Of a stretch of 64,000 bases of DNA, positions 12,201 to 23,795 are shown piece by piece. The position numbers and the translations under genes were made by a program. The DNA comes from Amia ocellicauda (taxonomy: Eukaryota; Chordata; Actinopteri; Amiiformes; Amiidae), in the NCBI RefSeq assembly GCF_036373705.1, contig NC_089852.1:490501-554500 (forward strand). Direction: 5' to 3'. The notes under the pieces were generated by a model that did not search any database, was not told where the DNA came from, and saw only the letters and a program-made list of their open reading frames with translations. Position 1 is the stretch's first letter. Each line of letters starts with the position of its first letter.

Positions 12201-15200
12201 TCTGCCTGCCTGTGTGCCTGTGTTGTGCTCCTGTGGTCTCAGGCAGTTGTTGTAAGGCGGGAAGGGGAGTCTGGGTAATGGCCAGGGTTCGCCACAGAGC
12301 TGGGGAACAGCGGGGAGGAGGAAATGTGTTTGATTAAAGGAGGAAGTGGGTCTGCTGGGGCCCACATTCCACAGATACCACACACAATAGAGAGCGGGAG
12401 AGAGGGAGAGAGAGAGAGAAGGAGAAGGGGAGCGAGGGCTAGCGCACAGCAGTCACAAACCAGGCTGGAGCCGGGGGGAGGGACTAGGAGCAAGGCGGGA
12501 GTTCAAGGAAGGCAAAGCCATTGACTGCTTCAGCATGAGGGTGTGTCTGTTGTGGGTGGGGGCGGAGCTACAGTAATTGTGCGGCCCCTGCTCCCCAGAG
12601 TTCGACTGCAGACCTGATTTCTGTTTGGTGTTAAAAGAAGGAAAAACGCTTTGGCAAATCCATCGTCCTGATTATTTTATGTTGTTTTGTTTACATTGTT
12701 CCTTCAAATGCCTCTCAGGCTTTAAAATGCATTCAAAATGTTAATGTGGACTGTTTTTAGATCAACAGTGTATAATTTGGAGGTGCTTTGCTTTTTACAG
12801 TTATTCATATGATGTGGAGACACTCGGGAGCTTTCGGTGTCTCTTTTAAATGCCTGCCTACATTTGTCTGTACCTCCGAAAATCAGTCTGCACCCCCAGA
12901 AGCATCTCTCATCCCATCTGCGCAGAAGACCCTCTTCGTATGAAAACAAGCCCCCCTGGACTCTGCCCAGCTGTCCCCTGTCCCCTCAACACATCCCTAA
13001 AGCCCCCCGGTGCGAATTACAGCCCTTCACCCTTCACAAGGCCAGACTCCAGCAGACACGGCCTGCCTGCTCCGACACACACATCTTGTTTAGCTGTCTG
13101 TGGTGCTATGGGGCTCTGAGTTTTTTACCAAGTTGAGCCACACTGGCCTCCATCGCTGTTTTCCAATCTTCATCCTGTAGTTCTGTGAGAGACGCCTGGA
13201 CGTGCTGCCCTGCGGCCCGGACCTGGACCCAGAGCTGACTGTACCCCTCTCTCGCTCACACTCTCTCTCTTGTGCTCTTGCTCTCACTCTCTCACTCTCT
13301 TGCTGCAGCTCTGAGAGGGCTGTTATTTGGAGCCGGTCCCCCTCTCTCTGAGTTCGAGTGTGCCACTGGCACCCGGCCAGGAGCCCTGCTTCAGTTCCTC
13401 ACTGCTCTGAAATGTCTGCCAGATGGAATTCAACTCCGACAACCACCCCCCCCCCACACACACACACACATCTCCCCTCCCCTCTCTTCTGCTCTCTCTC
13501 AATCTCTTTCCTCTCCACTGCTGCCTCCACACCTTCTCTGTAGGCCTAGACACTCAGCACGGCGGTTGAAAGTCCTGTCTTACAGTCCCCATTATATTGA
13601 ATATTTTAATAATCTGGTTCACCTTCTGCGTTGATGATTGTTTGTTTTACTCTGTTGTGTAACAGAGAGACAACACGGTGACCTGGTGGGGGGCTGGTCC
13701 TCACAGTGTAGCAGTAGAGGGGCTGATGATCGCGCCTGTCTTTATCTCGCATGGTGGGACAGCTTTCAGTCCAACTGTCAGAACTCTGAGAACGACCAGA
13801 ACCAGAGCCCAGATGTCAAAATAACATATCAGCCGACAGGTCACATAGACAGGGAAACGGGCAAAAAATCGAAAGAGTTACTGAGCAACAAGGATCCCTG
13901 TTAAAGCCTCAAGCATCCCGGCAAATACAGAAATCGACCACAGTCCCCCCTCTCTCCCTCGGCGCTGCTTCACTTCTTCCTCCCTCGTTCTCTGTGCGAA
14001 TGCCTCCCTCCCTCTCCCTGACTCTGTATCTCCTTCCACCTCCCCCACTCCCCCACTCCTCCCTCTTGGGTCTGTGTGCTGCTCGGCCTTCTTGTTGTTT
14101 GAGATCCCCTTCTCGGTTTTATGAATGGGCAGCTTCTTTCTCCAGAGGACAACTGACAGTCAACGGTGGGAGCGCCTCCCCCTCGGCTCCTCCCCTTCCC
14201 CCCCCGCCAGCCCACCACTGGGCAGCTGTTTGTTGTAGGATGAGCCTGGAGCCCTGTGGCATTGTTTACAGCGCAGTAAAGCTGCTCCTGCCCTGTAGTG
14301 CCGAGCGCTTCCGTACTAGTGATCCATTGAGGTTCAAGTTGTTTCATTTATTATAAATAAATAATTTATTGTCATCACTTTTGAAATGCACACACTTCCC
14401 CCGACTCTGACTGGGATGTTTTTTTTTGTTATGATTTGTTGCGGAGTAATTATTTTGGAGAAGCTGTGCGACGTGTCAGACGTGTAGTTCCCCATTGGCC
14501 GGGCCTGGGAAACACCGCGTTGTCACAGCTGGGAGGCACCGTGAGAAGCGAGATGCTCGGTGGTCATTGTCGCTGCCGAGGGCCGGAGGATGGAGGTTTT
14601 GGGGAAAGTCCACAGCACATCGCAGAGAGGGCTGTGGGGAACAGAGAATCGACTGTTGCTAAATGGTCTGCCGGGGTTTGATTCAGGGCCGTCCTGGACA
14701 GGACACATTCTGTGACACGGTGCGGGGTGTCAGCTGCTGACATGTGGGGGTCTGGGTTGTAGGTTGCAGCAGGGAAGTGAGATGACGCAGAGAAGCCTTG
14801 AAAAAGGCTGTAAAACAAAAGAAAAGCCTAGCCCTGGATAGGGTGCTTACTAGCACTGTGATGGCATCCCTAAGTACTCTGGGACCGCTTCCCGGTTTCC
14901 CAGATACAAAACAACACACAAGTAAAGGAAGAGACAGTCTCGGAGTCGATATAGTGAAGCAGGGGTCAAATACAGGAATTGTAGTCGCCAGCCGGTCCGG
15001 GTCAGGTTTCCTATTCTGGGTCTCACACAGGTAGTCAAAATCCAATAAATCAAGTCACTTCTCTCCACGTGTCATCCGTCGCACAACCGACACCCTCCTT
15101 GCGTGTCACTCAGGTACTTTGCCTTGTCTGAAGGGTCCTTTTATAGTCTGCCAGTGTTTGTATCGACTTCTGCCCTGCAGCTCATCATGTCTGTGTCCGG

Positions 15201-16402
15201 CTGCGTGCCCTGCAGGCTGTCAGTCTGCTGGAAAAGAGGTATCCATCAGGTCCTTGGTCATGTGGCCTGAATCCCGTCTCAAGTCGGCGACAAGAAGAAA
15301 CTCTCTGCGTTGTGTTTGAGGTTTCTTTATTGGAGGAAATAATTTCTCCTCCTGCATAAAACAGAAAACAGCGCTGAGTCCTGCAGCCTGCAACTCGCTG
15401 GACTCCTCTGGGCTGTTAAATGAAACATGTAAAAATGCAGTACATAAATAATAACACCAAGTACATAATACAATTTAAAATAAAAATACAATTCACCAAA
15501 GTAAATACAAATACAGAATAAATACAAATACCAAACTGCTCTGGGAGTTTCAGGAACTGAGAAAGTGCACAGCGGCCATCACTCTTTTATGAATTATGGT
15601 ACTGTACCAAATACACAAGGGAGGTCTTTCATTTTGGAAAGGTAAAGTTTTTATTCTTCCCCACTTTACTTACTACTAATTTATCATTCATTCCCCACAA
15701 AGTATACTAATCCCTAAACCAATATTTATGAAATCCAATTAGAAGAGCTTTTCTCCCTTCATGCCCCCCTGTGCGCCCAGTGGATCTTTCACAGCGAAAC
15801 TTCCAGAACAGGCAATCTATCAACCGCATAATCAGAAATCTCGCGAAATCATTGATCCCGTCATACTTACATACCTCCCGTTCGGCACCACACCCCGCAG
15901 CCTCACGATTCCTGCCCCTCTGGTGCCCCTTCCACTCTAACCACCCCAGCCAGGGTTCTGACCCATGCGTTGGCAGCCTGGGTTATGATTTTCGTCAATG
16001 TGAAAGCCACACACACCGGCAGAAAGTGGGTGGATCTCAGGACTCTGACCCGGGTGCAGCCGTGCACTTCCTGTGGTGAGTTTGGAAAGGGCTTGGCAGA
16101 GCTTTGCAAGGAAGTGGGTGCTGTGTGATGTTCACATGCTGGAGACTAAGCAAAGGCAGGGTCATGACTTATGTGAGGTGGTTATGGCCAATTACACCGC
16201 TAAATTGCTGCCGGTTATGTTTTAATATAAATTAAACAAAAAGGGTCCAAAGTAAGAGTTGTTAAATGAATACAGCGTTAACGACAAACCCTCCTTGATT
16301 GTAGTCCAGCCGTTCAACCTTAAAAGAAGTAATGACTCAGCAGGATGTTCTTAACATGACCAAAAAGTGACCTCTGGCTTTCCTGTGTTTTGTGTTTTGC
16401 AG
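9292..16402 (+). other. HMGA intron 3
   Basis: This 7.1-kb intron contains a Harbinger remnant (11261-11936), a CA microsatellite at 10108-10132, CT-rich tracts at 12010-12100 and 13250-13310, and a C/CA run at 13445-13470. An AT-rich stretch at about 15310-15540 looks repeat-derived but was not assigned. No coding exon was recognised. The acceptor is TTTTGCAG at 16402. Confidence 0.6.
11261..11936 (+). mobile_element. PIF/Harbinger-type DNA transposon remnant
   Basis: Terminal inverted repeats are visible: GCCTGATTTATGCTTCTG at 11261-11278, and its imperfect reverse complement CAGAAGCATAAATCGGGCTT at about 11913-11932. Between them, the + strand frame at 11549-11740 encodes a short stretch (VREMRLVDEEMHLKHFCVSP then HRFSDLLQHL) like the N-terminal region of Harbinger transposases. 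It is then broken by a stop. No DDE region is present, so this is a short non-autonomous or internally deleted copy of about 675 bp. Target duplication at the ends is not clear. Family assignment is from TIR style and this peptide, not from a search. Confidence 0.6.
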
Positions 16403-16435
16403 CCCCAGAAAGTGGCCCAGGAAGCAGGACAGCAG
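16403..16435 (+). CDS. HMGA-family protein, coding exon 4 (residues 81-91)
   Basis: This 11-codon micro-exon (PQKVAQEAGQQ) lies between a TTTTGCAG acceptor and a GTAAGC donor. It corresponds in size, phase and sequence to HMGA2 exon 4, which starts PQQVVQ. Mammalian HMGA1 has no equivalent exon. It links hook 3 to the C-terminal tail. It is too short to find without the HMGA2 gene model, but the flanking splice sites are good. Confidence 0.85.
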
Positions 16436-19133
16436 GTAAGCAAGTTAAGACCGACCACACCAGCTTACACACCTCCTCTGCACACCGCCTCGGTCCGCAG
16501 TCCGGTCCCGGCTGCCCTGCTGGTTTGATCTCTGTGACAGTGATGATACAGTGTCTCTTGGTGCGGTTGTGTAACGCTTTACACGCTGACACAACGCAGT
16601 GTAGTCATGTCTGAACTGTGGAGCTGGTTTGATACACAGCCTGTAGTGCACACACGTGAGATGGCATCTCTGTCTCTTGCACACACACACACACACACAC
16701 ACACACAATACACATGCCTTCATCCCAGCAGACAATACTCTCAATGTCCAGCAACCTGCAACCCAGCGACAAGAGCAGCAGTGAAGGCAGAGGGATGCTG
16801 ACAGTGAGATCGGCGCTCAGAACCTCATAACAGACCCGCTTATCCACTTATTTTGATCTGACTTACACCAATTGTGTGTTTAGGAATGTATTACAGGCCT
16901 GCTTCACTCACTTCCTGAAAGACCTTAAGACATTTGTGTCGCTTGTTATCATGATAAAAAGTATTGCAGTGTTATCTATTCTGTCCTTTATTCATACGAG
17001 TTTAAAGATCTCACGTCAGTATGTAAGACATAATGAGGAACTCGGCAATTGGGACTTTGACGCTGTTTTCTTGCTGTTGTTTATTTTGTGGTATTGTGTG
17101 AAGGCGCCCTATGAGAACTGGTTGTGAAGGACGCTATGTCCAATAAAAACTGGATTGAATAGTTAGACACCCCCCAGAGTGCATTGACGTAATCCGCGTA
17201 GACCAAGATCCGGTGGTTTCCTGAAAAATGTCATGATGCAGTAAGTTAAAGATACCAACAAAATACAGCACACACATGTGGCGCTGTGTTACAGCCCAGT
17301 GCGTGTGCGCCTGCAGGTACACGTCTGTAAAATGCTGGACCTTCTGTCTGTTTGTTATATCTGCAGATTCACCACATCCATCTGGGTTTATTCTCTGAAC
17401 ACTCTGAACCCCCCTGGCATTGGGGAGAGAAAGAGGAGGAATGTCAGACAAAATGTTTCTAGTTTTATTCCCGTCGTGTTTCGTGCCATCGTTTCAGTTG
17501 AAACTCCCAGGACTGGTACCAGCCCAATGCCAGTAAACCACAGCCCGGGCACTGGGACTTCACTCACACGTCAGTGGCCTTGCTTCATGCACACGCTTGC
17601 ATATTTGGAAGAGCTTCCTTGCCTGACTAACAGTACTGTCATTGTAACAGACACTTTTAGCTGGAAGTCTCAACTGTAATTCACTTATTCATATTAACCC
17701 TTTCACTATGCATCACTCAGAAATAAAACTGTGGGCAGTTAAAAACAGCAAAAATTCCCCTCCACACCGCTGTGCGGAGAAGTGCTGCTGATGTGTCACT
17801 CTGTGTGGGGCTTCGCTCTCGTGCCTCTCAGCTTTAAAAGACTGACCTCTTCTGATGAAAAGGGGTCCCGGCAGATTTATCGGACACTTACCTGTAGGGC
17901 TGTGTGCCCATTCCCCTTCTGGGAAACCTGCCCAGTGTGCCAGTCCTAGGCTCGCACTTTTCAAAGCACTTTCTTGCAGGCAGATGTTGCCTTTCTGTTT
18001 TCAATAGTTTCGAGTCTTTCAGTGATTTTGATTCATTGTGAATCCACAGCGATGCTGGTGCCTGGGTCGCCTGGCCGTGTCTGTCCTTCTAATTCGCCAT
18101 CTGTCTGTAATATGTATGTCTTGTATCGGGGCATGATACCATCCCGTCCTTCCCTGGTAATACCTGTCTCCCGCGCAGCCTAGGAAGACTATCTGCTCAC
18201 CCGTCCAGTGAATAGCCTTGCTAGTGCTCGGCCCGGCTCTGCAGAACCTCTACTGGACTCTTAAACCAGACCTGAAGTGTCATGTGAGTCTGTGCTTTGG
18301 CTGTCAGCTGACACCTGTAGCTCTCTTTGCCCCGCCAGTGTCTCCCTGCCCTGAGCCTCTGTGCCTGCTGTCTGTATCTCTCTCTGTCTCTTTCTGTCTC
18401 CCTGTGATGCAGTTGAGCGTTGACTGCTAGTTTTGGGTCGTCTAGTTCTTAAATCACACTTAAGGGATCGATCACCCCGCTGTGGAAGACCACTGAACTC
18501 CTGTGGACCCGGCTGCAGCAACGGCAATGCAGTCGAACAGGATGGAAGTCGAAGCCAAGGTTGTCAGTCCTGCCCTCAGTGAGACAAATAAGACATTCAG
18601 TTGAATTTCTCAAGAATAGCTTCGTCAGCTAGAGATTGAAAGTGCTTCTTTCTCAGTTGCTAAAATAAGGTCCTTTTTTTTAAAACGTCATTTAATATGT
18701 ATAGATTCAAAATTTTTTCTTCGATCAGAAACCCCGGCGTTGCTGTTCTTACTCAGAATGAGCTGCCGGGTCTTCTCACTTGCCCGACTTCTTCTCCCCC
18801 CTACATCTGCGTTTCGGAAAACGAAATGTATTTTCAACTGTCGTGTCTGCCTGCCTGTCGTTCTTACTTTCACTCAACAGACCGTCAAAAAAAAAAAAAA
18901 TGTGAGCGAAGAATGAGTCAGGTTTGACGAGGAAAATGCAAGCAGCCCGGCTCCTCCCCCTCCGCGTCTCGATTTCGCTTGCCTGTCCGTTTCCTTGAAC
19001 ACAGCAGGGGAATCCCTCTGAGAGAGCTCAGCCCCACCGCCTGGTTCACACTGCGCTCCCGGCTCGCTGCCGTCATGCAGAGCCTTCTCTCTCTGTACAC
19101 ACACGTCCCCTGAGGGACAGACACTGTGCGATG
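16436..19133 (+). other. HMGA intron 4, proximal part
   Basis: A CA microsatellite lies at 16679-16707. The remainder is unique-looking sequence with no supported exon. An A14 run at 18887-18900 precedes a moderately GC-rich stretch that abuts the satellite. Confidence 0.55.
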
Positions 19134-22100
19134 GTGTCTTAGTGCTGCAGTGTGTTCAGTGTCTCAGTGCTGCAGGGTGTTCAGTGTGTCAGTGTCTTGG
19201 TGCTGCAGTGTGTTCAGTGTGTCAGTGTCTCAGTGCTGCAGTGTGTTCAGTGTGTCAGTGCTCCAGTGTGTTCAGAGTGTCAGTGTCTTGGTGCTGCAGT
19301 GTGTCTGTGTCTCAGTGCTGCAGTGTGTTCAGTGTGTCTGTGTCTCAGTGCTGCAGTGTGTTCAGTGTGTATGTGTCTCAGTGCTGCAGGGTGTTCAGTG
19401 TGTCTGTGTCTCAGTGCTGCAGTGTGTTCAGTGTGTCAGTGCTCCAGTGTGTTCAGAGTGTCAGTGTCTTGGTGCTGCAGTGTGTCTGTGTCTCAGTGCT
19501 GCAGTGTGTTCAGTGTGTCTGTGTCTCAGTGCTGCAGTGTGTTCAGTGTGTATGTGTCTCAGTGCTGCAGTGTGTTCAGTGTGTCAGTGTCTCAGTGCTG
19601 CAGTGTGTTCAGTGTGTCAGTGTCTCAGTGCTGGAGTGTGTCAGTGCTCCAGTGTGTTCAGAGTGTCAGTGTCTTGGTGCTGCAGTGTGTCTGTGTCTCA
19701 GTGCTGCAGTGTGTTCAGTGTGTCTGTGTCTCAGTGCTGCAGTGTGTTCAGTGTGTATGTGTCTCAGTGCTGCAGGGTGTTCAGTGTCTCAGTGTCTCGG
19801 TGCTGCAGTGTGTCAGTACTGCAGTGTGTTCAGTGTGTCAGTGTCTCAGTGCTGCAGTGTGTTCAGTGTGTCTGTGTCTCAGTGCTGCAGTGTGTTCAGT
19901 GTGTCTGTGTCTCAGTGCTGCAGTGTGTTCAGTGTGTCTGTGTCTCAGTGCTGCAGTGTGTTCAGTGTGTCTGTGTCTCAGTGATGCAGTGTGTTCAGTG
20001 TGTCAGTGTCTCAGTGCTGCAGTGTGTTCAGTGTGTCAGTACCTCGGTGCTGCAGGGTGTTCAGTGTCTCAGTGTCTCAGTGTTCAGTGTGTCAGTGTCT
20101 CAGTGCTTCAGTGTGTCAGTGCTGCAGTGTGTTCAGTGTGTCAGTGTCTCAGTGCTGCAGTGTGTTCAGTGTGTCTGTGTCTCAGTGCTGCAGCGTGTTC
20201 AGTGTGTCAGTGTCTCAGTGCTGCAGTGTGTTCAGTGTGTCAGTGTCTCAGTGCTGCAGTGTGTTCAGTGTGTCTGTGTCTCAGTGCTGCAGGGTGTTCA
20301 GTGTCTCAGTGTCTCGGTGCTGCAGTGTGTTCAGTGTGTCAGTGTTTCAGTGCTGCAGGCTGTTCAGTGTGTCAGTGTCTCGGTGCTGCAGTGTGTTCAG
20401 TGTGTCAGTGTCTCAGTGCTGCAGGGTGTTCAGTGTGTCAGTACTGCAGTGTGTTCAGTGTGTCAGTGTCTCAGTGCTGCAGGGTGTTCAGTGTGTCTGT
20501 GTCTCAGTGCTGCAGGGTGTTCAGTGTCTCAGTGTCTCGGTGCTGCAGGGTGTTCAGTGTGTCTGTGTCTCAGTGCTGCAGGGTGTTCAGTGTGTCAGTA
20601 CTGCAGTGTGTTCAGTGTGTCAGTGTCTCAGTGCTGCAGGGTGTTCAGTGTGTCTGTGTCTCAGTGCTGCAGGGTGTTCAGTGTCTCAGTGTCTCGGTGC
20701 TGCAGTGTGTTCAGTGTGTCAGTGTCTCAGTGCTGCAGTGTGTCAGTGCTGCAGTGTGTTCAGTGTGTCAGTGTCTCAGTGCTGCAGTGTGATCAGTGTG
20801 TTCAGTGCTGCAGGGTGTTCAGTGTGTCAGTGTCTCGGTGCTGCAGTGTGTTCAGTGTGTCAGTGTCTCAGTGCTGCAGTGTGTTCAGTGTGTCAGTATC
20901 TCAGTGCTGCAGTGTGTTCAGTGTGTCAGTGTCTCGGTGATGCAGTGTGTTCAGTGTGTCTGTGTCTCAGTGCTGCAGTGTGTTCAGTGTGTCGGTGTCT
21001 CAGTGCTGCAGTGTGTTCAATGTGTCAGTGCTCCAGTGTGTTCAGAGTGTCAGTGTCTCGGTGATGCAGTGTGTTCAGTGTGTCAGTGTCTCAGTGCTGC
21101 AGGGTGTTCAGTGTGTCAGTACTGCTGTGTGTTCAGTGTGTCAGTGTCTCAGTGCTGCAGGGTGTTCAGTGTGTCTGTGTCTCAGTGCTGCAGGGTGTTC
21201 AGTGTCTCAGTGTCTCGGTGCTGCAGGATGTTCAGTGTGTCTGTGTCTCAGTGCTGCAGGGTGTTCAGTGTGTCAGTACTGCAGTGTGTTCAGTGTGTCA
21301 GTGTCTCAGTGCTGCAGGGTGTTCAGTGTGTCTGTGTCTCAGTGCTGCAGGGTGTTCAGTGTCTCAGTGTCTCGGTGCTGCAGTGTGTTCAGTGTGTCAG
21401 TGTCTCAGTGCTGCAGTGTGTCAGTGCTGCAGTGTGTTCAGTGTGTCAGTGTCTCAGTGCTGCAGTGTGATCAGTGTGTTCAGTGCTGCAGGGTGTTCAG
21501 TGTGTCAGTGTCTCGGTGCTGCAGTGTGTTCAGTGTGTCAGTGTCTCAGTGCTGCAGTGTGTTCAGTGTGTCAGTGTCTCGGTGATGCAGTGTGTTCAGT
21601 GTGTCAGTGTCTCAGTGCTGGAGTGTGTCAGTACTGCAGTGTGTTCAGTGTGTATGTGTCTCAGTGCTGCAGTGTGTTCAGTGTGTATGTGTCTCAGTGC
21701 TGCAGTGTGTTCAGTGTGTCAGTGTCTCAGTGCTGCAGTGTGATCAGTGTGTCAGTGTCTCGGTGATGCAGTGTGTTCAGTGTGTCAGTATCTCAGTGCT
21801 GCAGTGTGTTCAGTGTGTCAGTATCTCAGTGCTGCAGTGTGTTCAGTGTGTCAGTGTCTCGGTGATGCAGTGTGTTCAGTGTGTCAGTGTCTCAGTGCTG
21901 GAGTGTGTCAGTACTGCAGTGTGTTCAGTGTGTCAGTGTCTCAGTGCTGCAGTGTGTTCAGTGTGTATGTGTCTCAGTGCTGCAGTGTGTTCAGTGTGTC
22001 AGTATCTCAGTGCTGCAGTGTGTTCAGTGTGTCAGTGTCTCGGTGATGCAGTGTGTTCAGTATGTCTGTGTCTCAGTGCTGGAGTGTGTTCTGTGTGTCA

Positions 22101-23740
22101 GTGTCTCAGTGCTGCAGTGTGTCAGTACTGCAGTGTGTTCAGTGTGTCAGTGTCTCAGTGCTGCAGTGTGTTCAGTGTGTATGTGTCTCAGTGCTGCAGG
22201 GTGTTCAGTGTGTCAGTACTGCAGTGTGTTCAGTGTGTCAGTGTCTCAGTGCTGCAGTGTGTTCAGTGTGTCAGTGTCTCGGTGCTGCAGGGTGTTCAGT
22301 GTGTCTGTGTCTCAGTGCTGCAGGGTGTTCAGTGTCTCAGTGTCTCGGTGCTGCAGTGTGTTCAGTGTGTCAGTGTCTCAGTGCTGCAGTGTGTCAGTGC
22401 TGCAGTGTGTTCAGTGTGTCAGTGTCTCAGTGCTGCAGTGTGATCAGTGTGTTCAGTGCTGCAGGGTGTTCAGTGTGTCAGTGTCTCGGTGCTGCAGTGT
22501 GTTCAGTGTGTCAGTGTCTCAGTGCTGCAGTGTGTTCAGTGTGTCAGTATCTCAGTGCTGCAGTGTGTTCAGTGTGTCAGTGTCTCGGTGATGCAGTGTG
22601 TTCAGTGTGTCTGTGTCTCAGTGCTGGAGTGTGTTCAGTGTGTCGGTGTCTCAGTGCTGCAGTGTGTTCAATGTGTCAGTGCTCCAGTGTGTTCAGAGTG
22701 TCAGTGTCTCGGTGATGCAGTGTGTTCAGTGTGTCAGTGTCTCAGTGCTGCAGGGTGTTCAGTGTGTCAGTACTGCAGTGTGTTCAGTGTGTCAGTGTCT
22801 CAGTGCTGCAGGGTGTTCAGTGTGTCTGTGTCTCAGTGCTGCAGGGTGTTCAGTGTCTCAGTGTCTCGGTGCTGCAGTGTGTTCAGTGTGTCAGTGTCTC
22901 AGTGCTGCAGTGTGTCAGTGCTGCAGTGTGTTCAGTGTGTCAGTGTCTCAGTGCTGCAGTGTGATCAGTGTGTTCAGTGCTGCAGGGTGTTCAGTGTGTC
23001 AGTGTCTCGGTGCTGCAGTGTGTTCAGTGTGTCAGTGTCTCAGTGCTGCAGTGTGTTCAGTGTGTCAGTATCTCAGTGCTGCAGTGTGTTCAGTGTGTCA
23101 GTGTCTCGGTGATGCAGTGTGTTCAGTGTGTCAGTGTCTCAGTGCTGGAGTGTGTCAGTACTGCAGTGTGTTCAGTGTGTCAGTGTCTCAGTGCTGCAGT
23201 GTGTTCAGTGTGTCAGTATCTCAGTGCTGCAGTGTGTTCAGTGTGTCAGTGTCTCGGTGATGCAGTGTGTTCAGTATGTCTGTGTCTCAGTGCTGGAGTG
23301 TGTTCTGTGTGTCAGTGTCTCAGTGCTGCAGTGTGTTCAGAGTGTCAGTGTCTCGGTGATCCAGTGTGTTCAGTGTGTCAGTGTCTTGGTGCTGCAGTGT
23401 GTTCAGTGTGTCAGTGTCTCAGTGCTGCAGTGTGTCAGTACTGCAGTGTGTTCAGTGTGTCAGTGTCTCAGTGCTGCAGTGTGTTCAGTGTGTATGTGTC
23501 TCAGTGCTGCAGGGTGTTCAGTGTGTCAGTACTGCAGTGTGTTCAGTGTGTCAGTGTCTCAGTGCTGCAGTGTGTTCAGTGTGTATGTGTCTCAGTGCTG
23601 CAGGGTGTTCAGTGTCTCAGTGTCTCGGTGCTGCAGTGTGTCAGTACTGCAGTGTGTTCAGTGTGTCAGTGTCTCAGTGCTGCAGTGTGTTCAGTGTGTC
23701 AGTGTCTCAGTGCTGGGCTGCAGTGTGTTCAGTGTGTCAG
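19134..23740 (+). repeat. Intronic 33-bp tandem satellite, about 140 copies
   Basis: About 4.6 kb of tandem repeats lie inside HMGA intron 4. The consensus unit is 33 bp and contains CTGCAG followed by TGTGTTCAGTGTG and TCAGTGTCTCAGTG. Variants include GGTGTTCAG for TGTGTTCAG, TCTGTGTCTC and TATGTGTCTC forms, TCGGTGATGCAG, and shorter units with TCAGTACTGCAG. Because 33 is a multiple of three and the + strand consensus has no stop, all three + frames stay open for long stretches (up to 604 codons at 19126-20940). These encode Cys/Val/Ser/Gln 11-residue repeats. I treat them as repeat artefacts, not genes. Confidence 0.95.
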
Positions 23741-23795
23741 GGGGCTGTGTTGAGAGCTGTGTTAAGGGCTGTATTAAGGGCTGTGTTTAGGGCGG
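23741..23795 (+). repeat. Short 15-bp tandem repeat at the satellite edge
   Basis: GGGCTGTGTTGAGAG is followed by three further imperfect copies (AGCTGTGTTAAGG, GCTGTATTAAGG, GCTGTGTTTAGG). They directly abut the right end of the 33-bp array. Confidence 0.6.
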
